8,459 nucleotides of DNA. Origin: Devosia sp. GTDB taxonomy: Bacteria > Pseudomonadota > Alphaproteobacteria > Rhizobiales > Devosiaceae. The stretch is from assembly GCA_016793415.1 (NCBI GenBank), contig JAEUMC010000141.1, positions 1 through 8,459 of the forward strand. Reading direction: 5' to 3'. Below are positions 1-6,149 of this stretch, in pieces. How positions within the stretch are numbered: the first letter of the stretch is position 1; each line of letters starts with the position of its first letter. A model generated the notes under the pieces. It was not told the origin of the DNA, searched no databases, and saw only the letters and a program-made list of their open reading frames with translations. The position numbers and the translations under genes are program-made.

Positions 1-1
1 C

Positions 2-73
2 CTGCCGTTACAGGTCCGGTTTACCCAGGTCGGGGCGGAGATCCTGCCGTGTTTCGCGACCGCAAATGAGTGA
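2..73 (+). CDS. 3' end of an unidentified upstream gene (partial)
   Basis: All three plus-strand frames are open from the window edge to the MFS start, so this call rests on codon use and overlap. Read from base 2, the frame gives a plausible C-terminus (LPLQVRFTQVGAEILPCF, then ATANE) with mostly G/C third positions, like the neighbouring genes. It ends in TGA at 71-73, overlapping the MFS ATG by 8 bp. The frame from base 1 ends in TGA at 67-69, which would make a classic ATGA overlap, but its third positions are much less G/C-rich. Either way, a gene running into the MFS start would explain why no promoter or Shine-Dalgarno sequence precedes it. The protein family is not recognisable from this fragment. 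Confidence 0.42.
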   Translation: MPLQVRFTQVGAEILPCFATANE

Positions 74-1280
74 TCGGCCGAGCCCCGCCGCCTGGCGCAT
101 GCTGGTGCTGCTTACCGGCGCGGTGATCCTGTCGATGACCACCTGGTTCTCGGCCACCGCGATCCTGCCGCAACTGACGGCGCAGTGGCAGCTCTCAGGC
201 CTGGCGCAGACCTGGATGACCAACGGGGTGCAGCTCGGCTTCGTCGCCGGGGCGCTGACACTGAGCCTGTTCAACCTGCCCGATATTGCGCCGCTGCGCC
301 TGTTGATGGGGATCGCGGCGGGGCTGGCGGCGGCGTTCAACCTGCTGCTGCTGCTGGCGCCCTCGGCCGAGGCGGCGATCGGCTTGCGCCTGTTGACCGG
401 GGTGGCGCTGGCCGGGGTCTACCCGCCGGCGCTAAAGCTCGTCGCCACCTGGTTCATTCGCGGCCGCGGGCTTGCCATGGGCGCGATGATCGGAGGGCTG
501 ACGCTGGGCTCGGCCTTCCCGCACCTGCTGCGCGCGCTGTTCGTCGGGCTCGACTGGCGCTTCGTCGTGGCGACGGCCAGCGCCCTGACGCTTTGTGGGG
601 CAGGGGTGTTCCTGGCGCTGGTCCGCGAGGGGCCACACCCGTTCAGTCGCGCCGTGTTCGACCCGCGCCAGCTCGGCAGGGTGGTGCGCAACCGGGCGGT
701 GGCCTTGGCCAATCTCGGCTATTTCGGGCACATGTGGGAGCTCTATGCCGCCTGGGGCTGGTTCCTCGCCTTTGCCGGCGCCGCCTCGGTCACGGCGGGC
801 ATGAGCCCGGCCGAGATTTCGCTGCTGGTCTTCGCCATGGTCGCCTCGGGCTTTATCGGCTGCCTCGTCGGCGGCCTCATCGCCGACCGCATCGGCCGCA
901 CACTCACCACCATCATCATGATGGCGCTGTCGGGGTCATGCGCGCTGCTGATCGGGGCGAGCTTTGCCGGCCCGCTCTGGTTGTTCGTCTCGATCGCGCT
1001 GCTCTGGGGCGCCACCATCGTCGCGGACTCGGCGCAGTTTTCCGCCATGACCACCGAGGTCGGCGACCCGGACCTGATCGGCACGGCGCTGGCCTTCCAG
1101 CTCGGCATCGGCTTTGCGCTGACCATCGTCAGCCTGACCGTGGTGCCGATGCTGGCTGCAGCCATCGGCTGGCAATGGGCCTTCGTGATCCTCGCGCCCG
1201 GGCCGCTGGCCGGGATCATCGCCATGCTGCTGCTGCGCCGGCTGCCGGAAGCGGAGCGGATTGCGCAGGGGCGGAAGTAG
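66..1280 (+). CDS. MFS (major facilitator superfamily) transporter
   Basis: This is a 404-residue inner-membrane transporter, a normal length for a 12-helix MFS protein. It is almost entirely hydrophobic. The best MFS marks are the loop after helix 2 and its repeat in the second half: GGLIADRIGRT at residues 269-279 is the clear conserved loop between helices 8 and 9, and RGRGLAMG at 132-139 lies between helices 4 and 5. The first-half counterpart of the conserved loop is degenerate (NLPDIAPLR, about 70-78). The substrate cannot be deduced; small organic acids or drugs are both possible. The ATG at 66 has no good Shine-Dalgarno sequence but overlaps the apparent end of an upstream gene, which fits translational coupling. 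An internal ATG at 99 (residue 12) is an alternative and has no better ribosome site. It converges on the sugar-type operon, so a shared role is not implied. Confidence 0.88.
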   Translation: MSDRPSPAAWRMLVLLTGAVILSMTTWFSATAILPQLTAQWQLSGLAQTWMTNGVQLGFVAGALTLSLFNLPDIAPLRLLMGIAAGLAAAFNLLLLLAPSAEAAIGLRLLTGVALAGVYPPALKLVATWFIRGRGLAMGAMIGGLTLGSAFPHLLRALFVGLDWRFVVATASALTLCGAGVFLALVREGPHPFSRAVFDPRQLGRVVRNRAVALANLGYFGHMWELYAAWGWFLAFAGAASVTAGMSPAEISLLVFAMVASGFIGCLVGGLIADRIGRTLTTIIMMALSGSCALLIGASFAGPLWLFVSIALLWGATIVADSAQFSAMTTEVGDPDLIGTALAFQLGIGFALTIVSLTVVPMLAAAIGWQWAFVILAPGPLAGIIAMLLLRRLPEAERIAQGRK

Positions 1281-1318
1281 AGGGGCAAAATCCGGTAGCT
1301 CCCCACGCCCCCTCTCTT

Positions 1319-1360
1319 GCGAAAACTAAGGACTTAGCTGCGCTAAGCCCAAGTTTTCGC
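1319..1360. repeat. Inverted repeat with about 20-bp imperfect arms
   Basis: The left arm at 1319-1338 and the right arm at 1342-1360 are imperfect reverse complements. The outer parts GCGAAAACT/AGTTTTCGC and the inner parts CTTAGC/GCTAAG match exactly, around a 3-base centre. It lies 38 bp past the MFS stop. A folded transcript would form a long stem, so it could end or protect the MFS message, but there is no clean U-run directly after it. It is also part of the larger repeat element. Confidence 0.75.
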
Positions 1361-1362
1361 TT

Positions 1363-1383
1363 TCTCCCCCGCCAAGGGGGAGA
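1363..1383. terminator. Perfect 8-bp hairpin, possible two-way terminator
   Basis: TCTCCCCC at 1363-1370 pairs perfectly with GGGGGAGA at 1376-1383 around a 5-base loop (GCCAA). It lies between the ends of convergent genes, where intrinsic termination would be useful for both. No U-tract follows on either strand, so termination is only inferred. A related unit recurs at 1425-1446, which makes a repeat origin equally likely. Confidence 0.4.
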
Positions 1384-1424
1384 GTCCCGACTGATACGCC
1401 GATATAGTTGGAGACCACCGATCA

Positions 1425-1446
1425 TCTCCCCCCTTTACGGGGGAGA
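1425..1446. repeat. Perfect 8-bp hairpin, second copy of the C-run/G-run unit
   Basis: TCTCCCCC at 1425-1432 pairs with GGGGGAGA at 1439-1446 across a 6-base loop. The stem is identical to that at 1363-1383 but the loop differs, so this is a duplicated module with the stem conserved. A third, less perfect relative lies at 1499-1522, where the loop shares GTAAA with this one when read on the minus strand. Confidence 0.6.
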
Positions 1447-1466
1447 ATTCCAAGAGAGGGGGCCCC

Positions 1467-1504
1467 GGAGGGCACGATGGCCCCGCCATCTGCGATTGCC
1501 CTCC
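1467..1504. repeat. Nested palindrome (hairpin within a hairpin)
   Basis: An outer pair GGAGGGCA (1467-1474) and TGCCCTCC (1497-1504) is perfect. Inside it, GATGGC (1476-1481) pairs with GCCATC (1485-1490) around a CCC loop. The right outer arm also belongs to an imperfect stem at 1499-1522 (CCCTCCCC with GGAGAGGG, one mismatch), so the two structures exclude each other. It lies just beyond the stop codon of the last gene in the minus-strand operon and could act in 3'-end formation. That role is inferred. Confidence 0.55.
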
Positions 1505-1550
1505 CCCGTAAACAGGAGAGGGATACTCGACTGCACCTTTGGGCTGACTC

Positions 1551-1844
1551 TCAAACCAAGTGATCGTGCTCGGCCAGCTTGGTGAGGATGGGCATGGCCC
1601 GCTCCACTGCTTTGACGTGCGCCGGATGCGCCAGGTAGCGCTCCATGGCGGCCGTGTCGTCGAAATGCGCGATCAGGCAGAAGCGGAACGAGCCCGGGCG
1701 TTTGCCGAGGTCCTCGACCAGCGACCAGTCGCGGATCTCGTCGATCTTGCCGGGCAGGCTATTGAGGCCTGAGATCACCGCCTGGATTTCGGCTTCCGGC
1801 GCGGTTTCGGCATAGTCGAACAGGACGACGTGCTTGATGGTCAT
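1551..1844 (-). CDS. Dabb-domain (stress-responsive A/B barrel) protein
   Basis: A 97-residue protein, the usual length for a stand-alone Dabb (dimeric alpha/beta barrel) domain. It opens with the family's typical first strand, IKHVVLFDY (residues 3-11), followed by a helix, the strand FRFCLIAHF (53-61) and the characteristic YLAHPAHVK segment (70-78). Members form dimers with a ferredoxin-like fold; a few are known enzymes, such as plant olivetolic acid cyclase, but most bacterial ones are uncharacterised. It is the last gene of the operon. Its ATG overlaps the cupin stop by one base (TGATG), so translation is probably coupled. Being at the end of a catabolic operon suggests a small accessory enzyme, perhaps a cyclase, isomerase or mutarotase-like protein, but no catalytic residue can be assigned. 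Confidence 0.88.
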   Translation of the reverse strand: MTIKHVVLFDYAETAPEAEIQAVISGLNSLPGKIDEIRDWSLVEDLGKRPGSFRFCLIAHFDDTAAMERYLAHPAHVKAVERAMPILTKLAEHDHLV

Positions 1845-2203
1845 CAGGCTTTCGCCTTCAGCGAGGCGAGGTGCTCGGCCCAGGGCAGGTCTTCGCCGTC
1901 GTGCAGGTGCCCCCAGCGGCCGTGCTCGGGCATCACGCCGTAATAATAGACGGCGACCATTTCCTTGGTGACCTTCAGCGAATGGTAGTCGCCGGCCTTG
2001 GTCAGCAGCATGTCGCCCGGCCCGAGATGGTAGGGCTTGCCTTCGCTCATCGCGTCGCCTTCGCCCGAGATGATGATCCAGTACTCATGGCAATCGTGGA
2101 AATGATGCTCGACCTCGGCGCCGACCTTGAGGTGGCTGATGCCGTAATTCTGGGTCTCGCTCCAGTCGGGGAAGTTCTTCTCGGTGGCGGTGGTCTTAGG
2201 CAT
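1844..2203 (-). CDS. Small single-domain cupin protein
   Basis: A 119-residue protein with one cupin barrel. Cupin motif 1 is exact: G28, then H34-x-H36, E40 and G47 with canonical spacing, giving three metal ligands. Motif 2 supplies the fourth, H74, within GPGDMLLTKAGDYHSL (61-76); the usual proline at residue 69 is a lysine. It is therefore very likely a metal-binding enzyme or sugar-binding protein; small cupins near sugar genes are often isomerases, lyases or dioxygenases. The frame is open upstream to 2458, but that extension is antiphase to the Tm-1-like gene and Arg/Ser-rich. The ATG at 2201-2203 is preceded by AAGAAGAG and overlaps the Tm-1-like stop by 8 bp, which favours this start. 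The exact reaction is unknown. Confidence 0.88.
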   Translation of the reverse strand: MPKTTATEKNFPDWSETQNYGISHLKVGAEVEHHFHDCHEYWIIISGEGDAMSEGKPYHLGPGDMLLTKAGDYHSLKVTKEMVAVYYYGVMPEHGRWGHLHDGEDLPWAEHLASLKAKA

Positions 2204-3422
2204 GGCGTCTCTTCTTGTGCTGATCGATGAGAGAGAGGAGTTCGGCAACGGCCGCAGCGGCAAAGGCGGGGTCGTTGATGTGAAGGTCGAGCTCGATGAG
2301 CCGCACCTGCGGCGCGAGGTGCCGGCGGAAAGCCTCGAGCAGCGCCTCGTCGGCGGCGCGATCGAAGAAGGGCTGGCCCTCGGCGTCGAGCGCCGAGACG
2401 CCGCGCAGCGGGAACAGCAGGGTGACCGGGCCGGCGGCGCGGTTAAGCTGTTCGGCAATGCGGCGGCCGATGGTTGCGTTTTCTTCCGGCGTGGTGCGCA
2501 TCAGCGCCACATTGGCATTGTGCTGGTGGATCAGCCGGGCGGCGTGGCGCTCGGGCACCGGCACGCCGAAAAAGTTCGCCATATCGAGCGCGCCGGGGGC
2601 GATGACCTGCGGGATGCCGAGCCGGCCCGCCGCGCCGAGCCGGTCGGGACCGGCCGAGAGGTTGCCGCCGGCGATCTCATCGGCCCATTCGGTGGTGGTG
2701 ATATCGAGCACTGCCTCGAACAGCCCATCGGCGATCAGCGATTCCATGGTCTGGCCGCCGATCCCAGTGGCGTGGAACGGAACCAGCGTGTAGCCCGCCG
2801 CGGCGAGCAGGCCATGCGCGTGCTCCACCGCCGGCGTCGTCACGCCGAACTGGCTCGCGGCGATCAGGCGCTGGGCGACGAGGGCGCTGGGCTTTGCCTG
2901 TGCCTTGGCCATCGCGGCAACCGCCGCGGCGGCATTGCGCAGCACCGGTTCGCTGATCGGGTTGAGCCCGGCGAAATCCACCACCGAGTTGATCATGGTG
3001 ATGTCCTTGGTGCCGACATAGGACCGGACATCGGAGGCGGCGACGGTCGAGACCATTACCTTGGGCACGCCGAATGGCAGGGCGCGCATTGCTGCGGTAC
3101 CGACAGCCGTGCCACCCGAGCCGCCGATGGCGATGACGCCGGCAAGCTGGCCACGCGCATGGGCGAGGCCGGCCCAGGCAGCGGCGCCCCGCATCATGGT
3201 GTCGATCGCCGCGGCGCGATCGCGGGTTGCTGCCAGGTGCTCGAGCGAGCCGCTGCCGAGCTGCGCCAGCGTATCGGCGGCGACATCGGGCGCAAAGCCC
3301 GGCGTGCCGGTGCCGAAATCCACCACCTCTACCGCTACCCCGGCAGCGGTGATCTGGTCGTGCAGGTAGCGGGCCTCATCGGCCTTGGTGTCGAGCGACA
3401 CGATGAGCGCAACGGTCGGCAT
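2196..3422 (-). CDS. Tm-1-like ATP-binding protein (UPF0261 family)
   Basis: A 408-residue cytoplasmic protein of full family length. Two Rossmann-like halves are visible. The first (about 1-190) opens with VALIVSLDTKADEARYL (4-20) and has the glycine-rich IGGSGGTA (99-106), then VSTVAASD (124-131) and YVGTKDITM (135-143). The second (about 195-400) carries FHATGIGGQTMESLI (216-230), DITTTE (240-245), FPLRGVSALD (337-346) and DLHINDPAFA (379-388). These motifs are hallmarks of the family, which includes the N-terminal half of tomato Tm-1, a protein that binds the replication proteins of tomato mosaic virus and has been seen with bound ATP. The bacterial role is not established. Its ATG follows the stop of the TIM-barrel gene after one base, with no clear Shine-Dalgarno site, so coupling is likely. 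Partner: the TIM-barrel protein immediately upstream. Confidence 0.92.
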   Translation of the reverse strand: MPTVALIVSLDTKADEARYLHDQITAAGVAVEVVDFGTGTPGFAPDVAADTLAQLGSGSLEHLAATRDRAAAIDTMMRGAAAWAGLAHARGQLAGVIAIGGSGGTAVGTAAMRALPFGVPKVMVSTVAASDVRSYVGTKDITMINSVVDFAGLNPISEPVLRNAAAAVAAMAKAQAKPSALVAQRLIAASQFGVTTPAVEHAHGLLAAAGYTLVPFHATGIGGQTMESLIADGLFEAVLDITTTEWADEIAGGNLSAGPDRLGAAGRLGIPQVIAPGALDMANFFGVPVPERHAARLIHQHNANVALMRTTPEENATIGRRIAEQLNRAAGPVTLLFPLRGVSALDAEGQPFFDRAADEALLEAFRRHLAPQVRLIELDLHINDPAFAAAAVAELLSLIDQHKKRRHA

Positions 3423-3423
3423 G

Positions 3424-4251
3424 TCAGCGGGTGCGCAACTGGGTGAAAGCGTGGGTGTTGGCCCTCAGCGGCTCCTCGATCGGCAGCCGCTCCATGCTGG
3501 AGGCGCCGACAAAGCCGTCGACCTCGACCAGCTTGAACAGCTTTTCCGCATCGGCCGGGCCGGCGATCGGCCCACCATGGGCGACGACGAACACATCGCT
3601 CCGCGCCTTGCGGCTGGCCGCGGTAATGGCCGCCACACCCTTGGCTGCCTCATCCATCGCCATCGCATGCTGCGCGCCGATGGCGCCGCCAACGGTGAGC
3701 CCCATATGGGCGACGATCATGTCGACGCCGGCGTCGATCATCGCCACCGCTTCGTCGGGCGTGCAGACATAGGCGGTGGCCAGGAGGCCGAGGCCGCTGG
3801 CGATGCGGATCATCTCGACTTCCTTGTCGAAGCCGAGACCGCCCGCCTCGAGATCGGCGCGCATGCGGCCGTCGATCACCGCGACGGTGGGGTAGTTGAT
3901 CACCCCGGCAAAGCCTGCTTCCACCACCTTGGGCAGGAAATGGCTCATCCGGCGGGTCGGATCGAAACCGCAGACACCGGCGATGACGTTGGCATCGGGC
4001 ACCACCGGCATCACTTCGCGCTCGCCCATCTCCATGACGATGGCATTGGCATCGCCGAAGGGGAGATGGCCCACCCACGAACTCAGCCCCTGCATGCGGA
4101 AGCGGCCCGAATTGTAGATGAAGATCAGGTCGGCGCCGCCCTTGTGCAGGAACTTGGCCGAGATGCCGGTGCCGGCGCCCGCGCCGATAATGGCGCGGCC
4201 GGCGGCCCGCTTCGCCTCGAGCCCGGCAAGAATGTCGTCGCGCCGGGTCAT
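3424..4251 (-). CDS. TIM-barrel protein, phosphoenolpyruvate hydrolase-like family (Tm-1 C-terminal type)
   Basis: A 275-residue single-domain protein of the family annotated as phosphoenolpyruvate hydrolase-like (Pfam PEP_hydrolase). Conserved segments in order are GAGTGISAKFLHKGGADL (25-42), IYNSGRFR (45-52), AGVCGFDPTR (91-100), NYPTV (119-123), DEAVAMIDAGVDMIVAHMG (166-184), HGGPI (225-229) and GASSMERLP (249-257). The fold is related to PEP mutase-type and IGPS-type barrels, and the same domain forms the C-terminal half of plant Tm-1. The annotated activity is by family name only; a lyase or aldolase step on a sugar-derived phosphate or acid is equally reasonable. In my recollection GVCG-T-DP is more usual than the GVCG-F-DP seen here. 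The frame is open upstream to 5181, but that part is antiphase to the dehydrogenase. The ATG at 4249-4251 forms an ATGA overlap with the dehydrogenase stop, fixing the start. Confidence 0.9.
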   Translation of the reverse strand: MTRRDDILAGLEAKRAAGRAIIGAGAGTGISAKFLHKGGADLIFIYNSGRFRMQGLSSWVGHLPFGDANAIVMEMGEREVMPVVPDANVIAGVCGFDPTRRMSHFLPKVVEAGFAGVINYPTVAVIDGRMRADLEAGGLGFDKEVEMIRIASGLGLLATAYVCTPDEAVAMIDAGVDMIVAHMGLTVGGAIGAQHAMAMDEAAKGVAAITAASRKARSDVFVVAHGGPIAGPADAEKLFKLVEVDGFVGASSMERLPIEEPLRANTHAFTQLRTR

Positions 4252-5249
4252 CGCTTGCCGAAGAACTCGGCGCCGAGGGCCATCTTCATCGTGCCGAGAT
4301 TGTCGCGTCCCGAACTCCACGGCTCCTTGCCGGCAATGAGGCAATCGACGAAATGCTCGAATGGCCGGTTGAAGCCCATGGTCTCGCCATCGAAAGAGGC
4401 AAGCCACTCGTTGCCCTCGGCGTGGGCCCGATAGACGCCATAGCGGCCATCGATCTCGTCGACGACCAGCGTCTCGGTGTCGAACTCGATGCGCCATTTG
4501 CCGCCCCACGGGGTGCGCGGCGCCCGGCCGACAAGGCTGCCGGTATAGGTGAAGGGGAAGTCGGTGCTGTCGCCGCGCATGTCGAACAGCGCCTCGATAG
4601 CGCCGCCGCCGGCATATTGCGAGTTGGCCGGCTGCCACTCGCGCACATAGCCGCCGACCGCATCGGCATCGAACATGGCGCGGCAGAGGTCGAAGTGATG
4701 CACCGCCATTTCGAGCCCCATGACGTGGGTCATGGCGTGCTGGTAGGGCTTGCCGGCCCAATCGCACCAGAACTCGCCGACCACGGAGACGACGCCGCCA
4801 TAGCGGCGGTCGCGCACCATGTCCCGGATCAGCAGGGCGCCGGGGAAGAACCGGTAGTTCTGGCTGACCATCACCGTCACGCCCTGCTGCGCGGCGCGGG
4901 CAACGATGTCCTCGCTGTCGGCATAGCTGATGGTGAAGGGCTTTTCGACCAGGGCGCTGAGCCCCAAAGCAACGGCGTTCCTGAGGATATCGGCATGCAC
5001 GGTCGAGTGGGCGGTGACGACGACGGCGTCGAGCCCCGCCTTCGCCGCTTCGTCGAGGGTGGTGAACTTCGGCACGGCGGCATGGTTGGCCAGCCAGGCC
5101 GATTCCTTGCCGCTGCCGATCAACGGATCGACGATGGCGGCAAACTCCACCTTGGCGTCGGCGGCGATAGTCTCTGCCCACACATTGCCGAGGCCACCGG
5201 CCCCGACCAGGGCGATGCGCGGCCGGGTGTTCGATTTCGTATCAGTCAC
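4248..5249 (-). CDS. Gfo/Idh/MocA family NAD(P)-dependent oxidoreductase
   Basis: A 333-residue dehydrogenase of normal family length. The N-terminal Rossmann fold has the dinucleotide motif VGAGGLGN (15-22), and EKPF (102-105) carries the family's conserved lysine. NYRFFPG (131-137) starts the C-terminal alpha/beta domain, and the HHFD cluster (184-187) sits where catalytic Asp/His residues lie in relatives. Such enzymes oxidise sugars, inositols, sugar acids or their derivatives at a hydroxyl group using NAD(P). The start is GTG at 5247-5249: an in-frame TGA lies at 5253-5255, no in-frame ATG follows until well into the protein, and AAGGGA sits six bases upstream. The gene follows the permease after 21 bp and overlaps the next gene by 4 bp. 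It is the most confident catabolic enzyme of the operon; the substrate is unknown. Confidence 0.93.
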   Translation of the reverse strand: MTDTKSNTRPRIALVGAGGLGNVWAETIAADAKVEFAAIVDPLIGSGKESAWLANHAAVPKFTTLDEAAKAGLDAVVVTAHSTVHADILRNAVALGLSALVEKPFTISYADSEDIVARAAQQGVTVMVSQNYRFFPGALLIRDMVRDRRYGGVVSVVGEFWCDWAGKPYQHAMTHVMGLEMAVHHFDLCRAMFDADAVGGYVREWQPANSQYAGGGAIEALFDMRGDSTDFPFTYTGSLVGRAPRTPWGGKWRIEFDTETLVVDEIDGRYGVYRAHAEGNEWLASFDGETMGFNRPFEHFVDCLIAGKEPWSSGRDNLGTMKMALGAEFFGKR

Positions 5250-5255
5250 TGCTCA

Positions 5256-5261
5256 TCCCTT
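5256..5261 (-). promoter_or_regulatory. Ribosome binding site deciding the GTG start of the dehydrogenase
   Basis: On the minus strand AAGGGA lies six bases before the GTG at 5249. The last A of this site begins an ATG, but that frame hits TGA after four codons. The dehydrogenase frame itself has a TGA at 5253-5255, just upstream of the GTG. Together these leave GTG as the only workable start. Confidence 0.75.
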
Positions 5262-5270
5262 GTGGCGTTG

Positions 5271-6149
5271 TCAGCCCTTGAGCCCAGTCATGGTGATGCT
5301 GGTCATGAAGTAGCGTTGGGTGAAGAAGAAGACGATGATCACCGGGATGATCACCACGGTCGCGGCCGCCATCAACAGGCTCCACTGGCTGGTGTACAGC
5401 CCGACGAACTGGCTAAGGCCAAGCGCTACCGTGTATTTTTCCGACGAGTTGATATAGACGAGCGGATCGACGAAATCGTTCCAGGCGCCGAGCCCGGAAA
5501 GGATCGCCACCACCAGCAGGGCCGGCCGGCTGAGCGGCAAGACGATGTACCAGAACACCTGGACAATGTGCGCCCCATCGATGATCGCCGCCTCGTCGAG
5601 TTCCTTGGGCAGCGCCTTGAAGAACTGGCGCAGCAGGAAAATGTAGAACACGTTGGTGCCCAGCCAATGCGGCACGATCAGCGGCACATAGGTATCGACG
5701 AAGCCCAGCCCCGACCAAATCAGGAAGGTCGGGATCAGCGTGATGACATACGGCAGCATCAGCGTCGCCATCAGCACGGCGAAGATCTGGTCGCGGAACG
5801 GCCAGTTGAGGCGCGCGAAGGCATAGGCGGCGAGCGACGAGCTGAACAGCGTGCCGACAATGGTCGGCACCACCACCAGCGCCGAGTTCCACAAATACAG
5901 GAAGAACGGGATGGTGGTGAGCGCGTCGGGGTAGTTGTGCCAGGCGAAGGGGTTGGGGATCCACTCCGGCGGGAAGATGAAGATCTGCCCCATTTCCATC
6001 AGCGACGAGCGCGCCAGCCAGGCCAGCGGCAGGATCATCGCGATGCTCAGCAGCACGCAGAGCAGGAAGGCGAGGCGCCGCTTGTTCACCCCGGGCGTAT
6101 TGCGGACGAGGCTGTCGCCGATCGAAGTGTCGTTTTCCATCGCGCTCAT
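5271..6149 (-). CDS. Carbohydrate ABC transporter permease, MalG-like (CUT1)
   Basis: A 292-residue inner-membrane permease with six predicted helices (roughly residues 25-45, 87-110, 122-145, 157-176, 205-226 and 255-276). The cytoplasmic EAA loop that docks the ATPase is well preserved: ELDEAAIIDGA (183-193), with G192 and LP at 204-205. The large periplasmic segment after helix 1 (FPPEWIPNPFAWHNY, 59-73) and a short C-terminus ending MTGLKG are typical of MalG-type subunits of carbohydrate uptake systems. The ATG at 6147-6149 overlaps the stop of the first permease by one base and has GGAGG nine bases upstream; a second Met at residue 4 is a weaker alternative. It pairs with the other permease to form the translocation pore. 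Confidence 0.95.
   Translation of the reverse strand: MSAMENDTSIGDSLVRNTPGVNKRRLAFLLCVLLSIAMILPLAWLARSSLMEMGQIFIFPPEWIPNPFAWHNYPDALTTIPFFLYLWNSALVVVPTIVGTLFSSSLAAYAFARLNWPFRDQIFAVLMATLMLPYVITLIPTFLIWSGLGFVDTYVPLIVPHWLGTNVFYIFLLRQFFKALPKELDEAAIIDGAHIVQVFWYIVLPLSRPALLVVAILSGLGAWNDFVDPLVYINSSEKYTVALGLSQFVGLYTSQWSLLMAAATVVIIPVIIVFFFTQRYFMTSITMTGLKG

Larger units (their letters stand above)
1307..1463. repeat. Small palindromic repeat element with 13-bp terminal inverted repeats (MITE-like)
   Basis: GCCCCCTCTCTTG at 1307-1319 is repeated perfectly as an inverted copy, CAAGAGAGGGGGC, at 1451-1463. Between these arms lie an interrupted inverted repeat (1319-1360) and two short C-run/G-run hairpins (1363-1383 and 1425-1446). 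There is no coding potential and no clear target-site duplication at the ends. Related C-rich hairpin units continue to about 1522, so the element may be a composite whose true right end is there. Structures like this are typical of multicopy intergenic palindromes in Hyphomicrobiales; the copy number here is not known. It occupies most of the 270-bp gap between two convergent genes. Confidence 0.55.

Noticed and set aside
908..925. A short palindrome (CCATCATCATGATGG) inside the MFS gene as a possible operator.
   Set aside because: It lies in coding sequence for a run of Thr, Ile and Met codons in a membrane helix and has no promoter context; chance is the better explanation.
1281..1550. CRISPR array or tRNA/small RNA gene in the intergenic gap.
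   Set aside because: The repeats are inverted and of different sizes and spacings, not regular direct repeats with unique spacers, and no tRNA-like cloverleaf is apparent.
185..1585. A 466-codon plus-strand frame overlapping the MFS gene.
   Set aside because: It is an Arg/Ala-rich frame-shifted reading of the MFS gene and runs through the palindromic intergenic repeat, where no coding signal exists.
2204..2458. An 85-residue N-terminal extension of the cupin frame.
   Set aside because: It is Ser/Arg/Pro-rich out-of-frame reading of the Tm-1-like gene; the cupin domain is complete from the ATG at 2203, which has its own ribosome site.
2184..3446. A 420-codon open frame on the plus strand opposite the Tm-1-like gene.
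   Set aside because: The composition is Arg/Gly/His-rich and motif-free, while the minus strand encodes a full-length, motif-complete protein.
4252..5181. An N-terminal extension of the TIM-barrel frame, up to 310 codons longer.
   Set aside because: The extension is Arg-rich, antiphase to the dehydrogenase, and the ATG at 4251 makes a normal ATGA overlap at the family's usual N-terminus.
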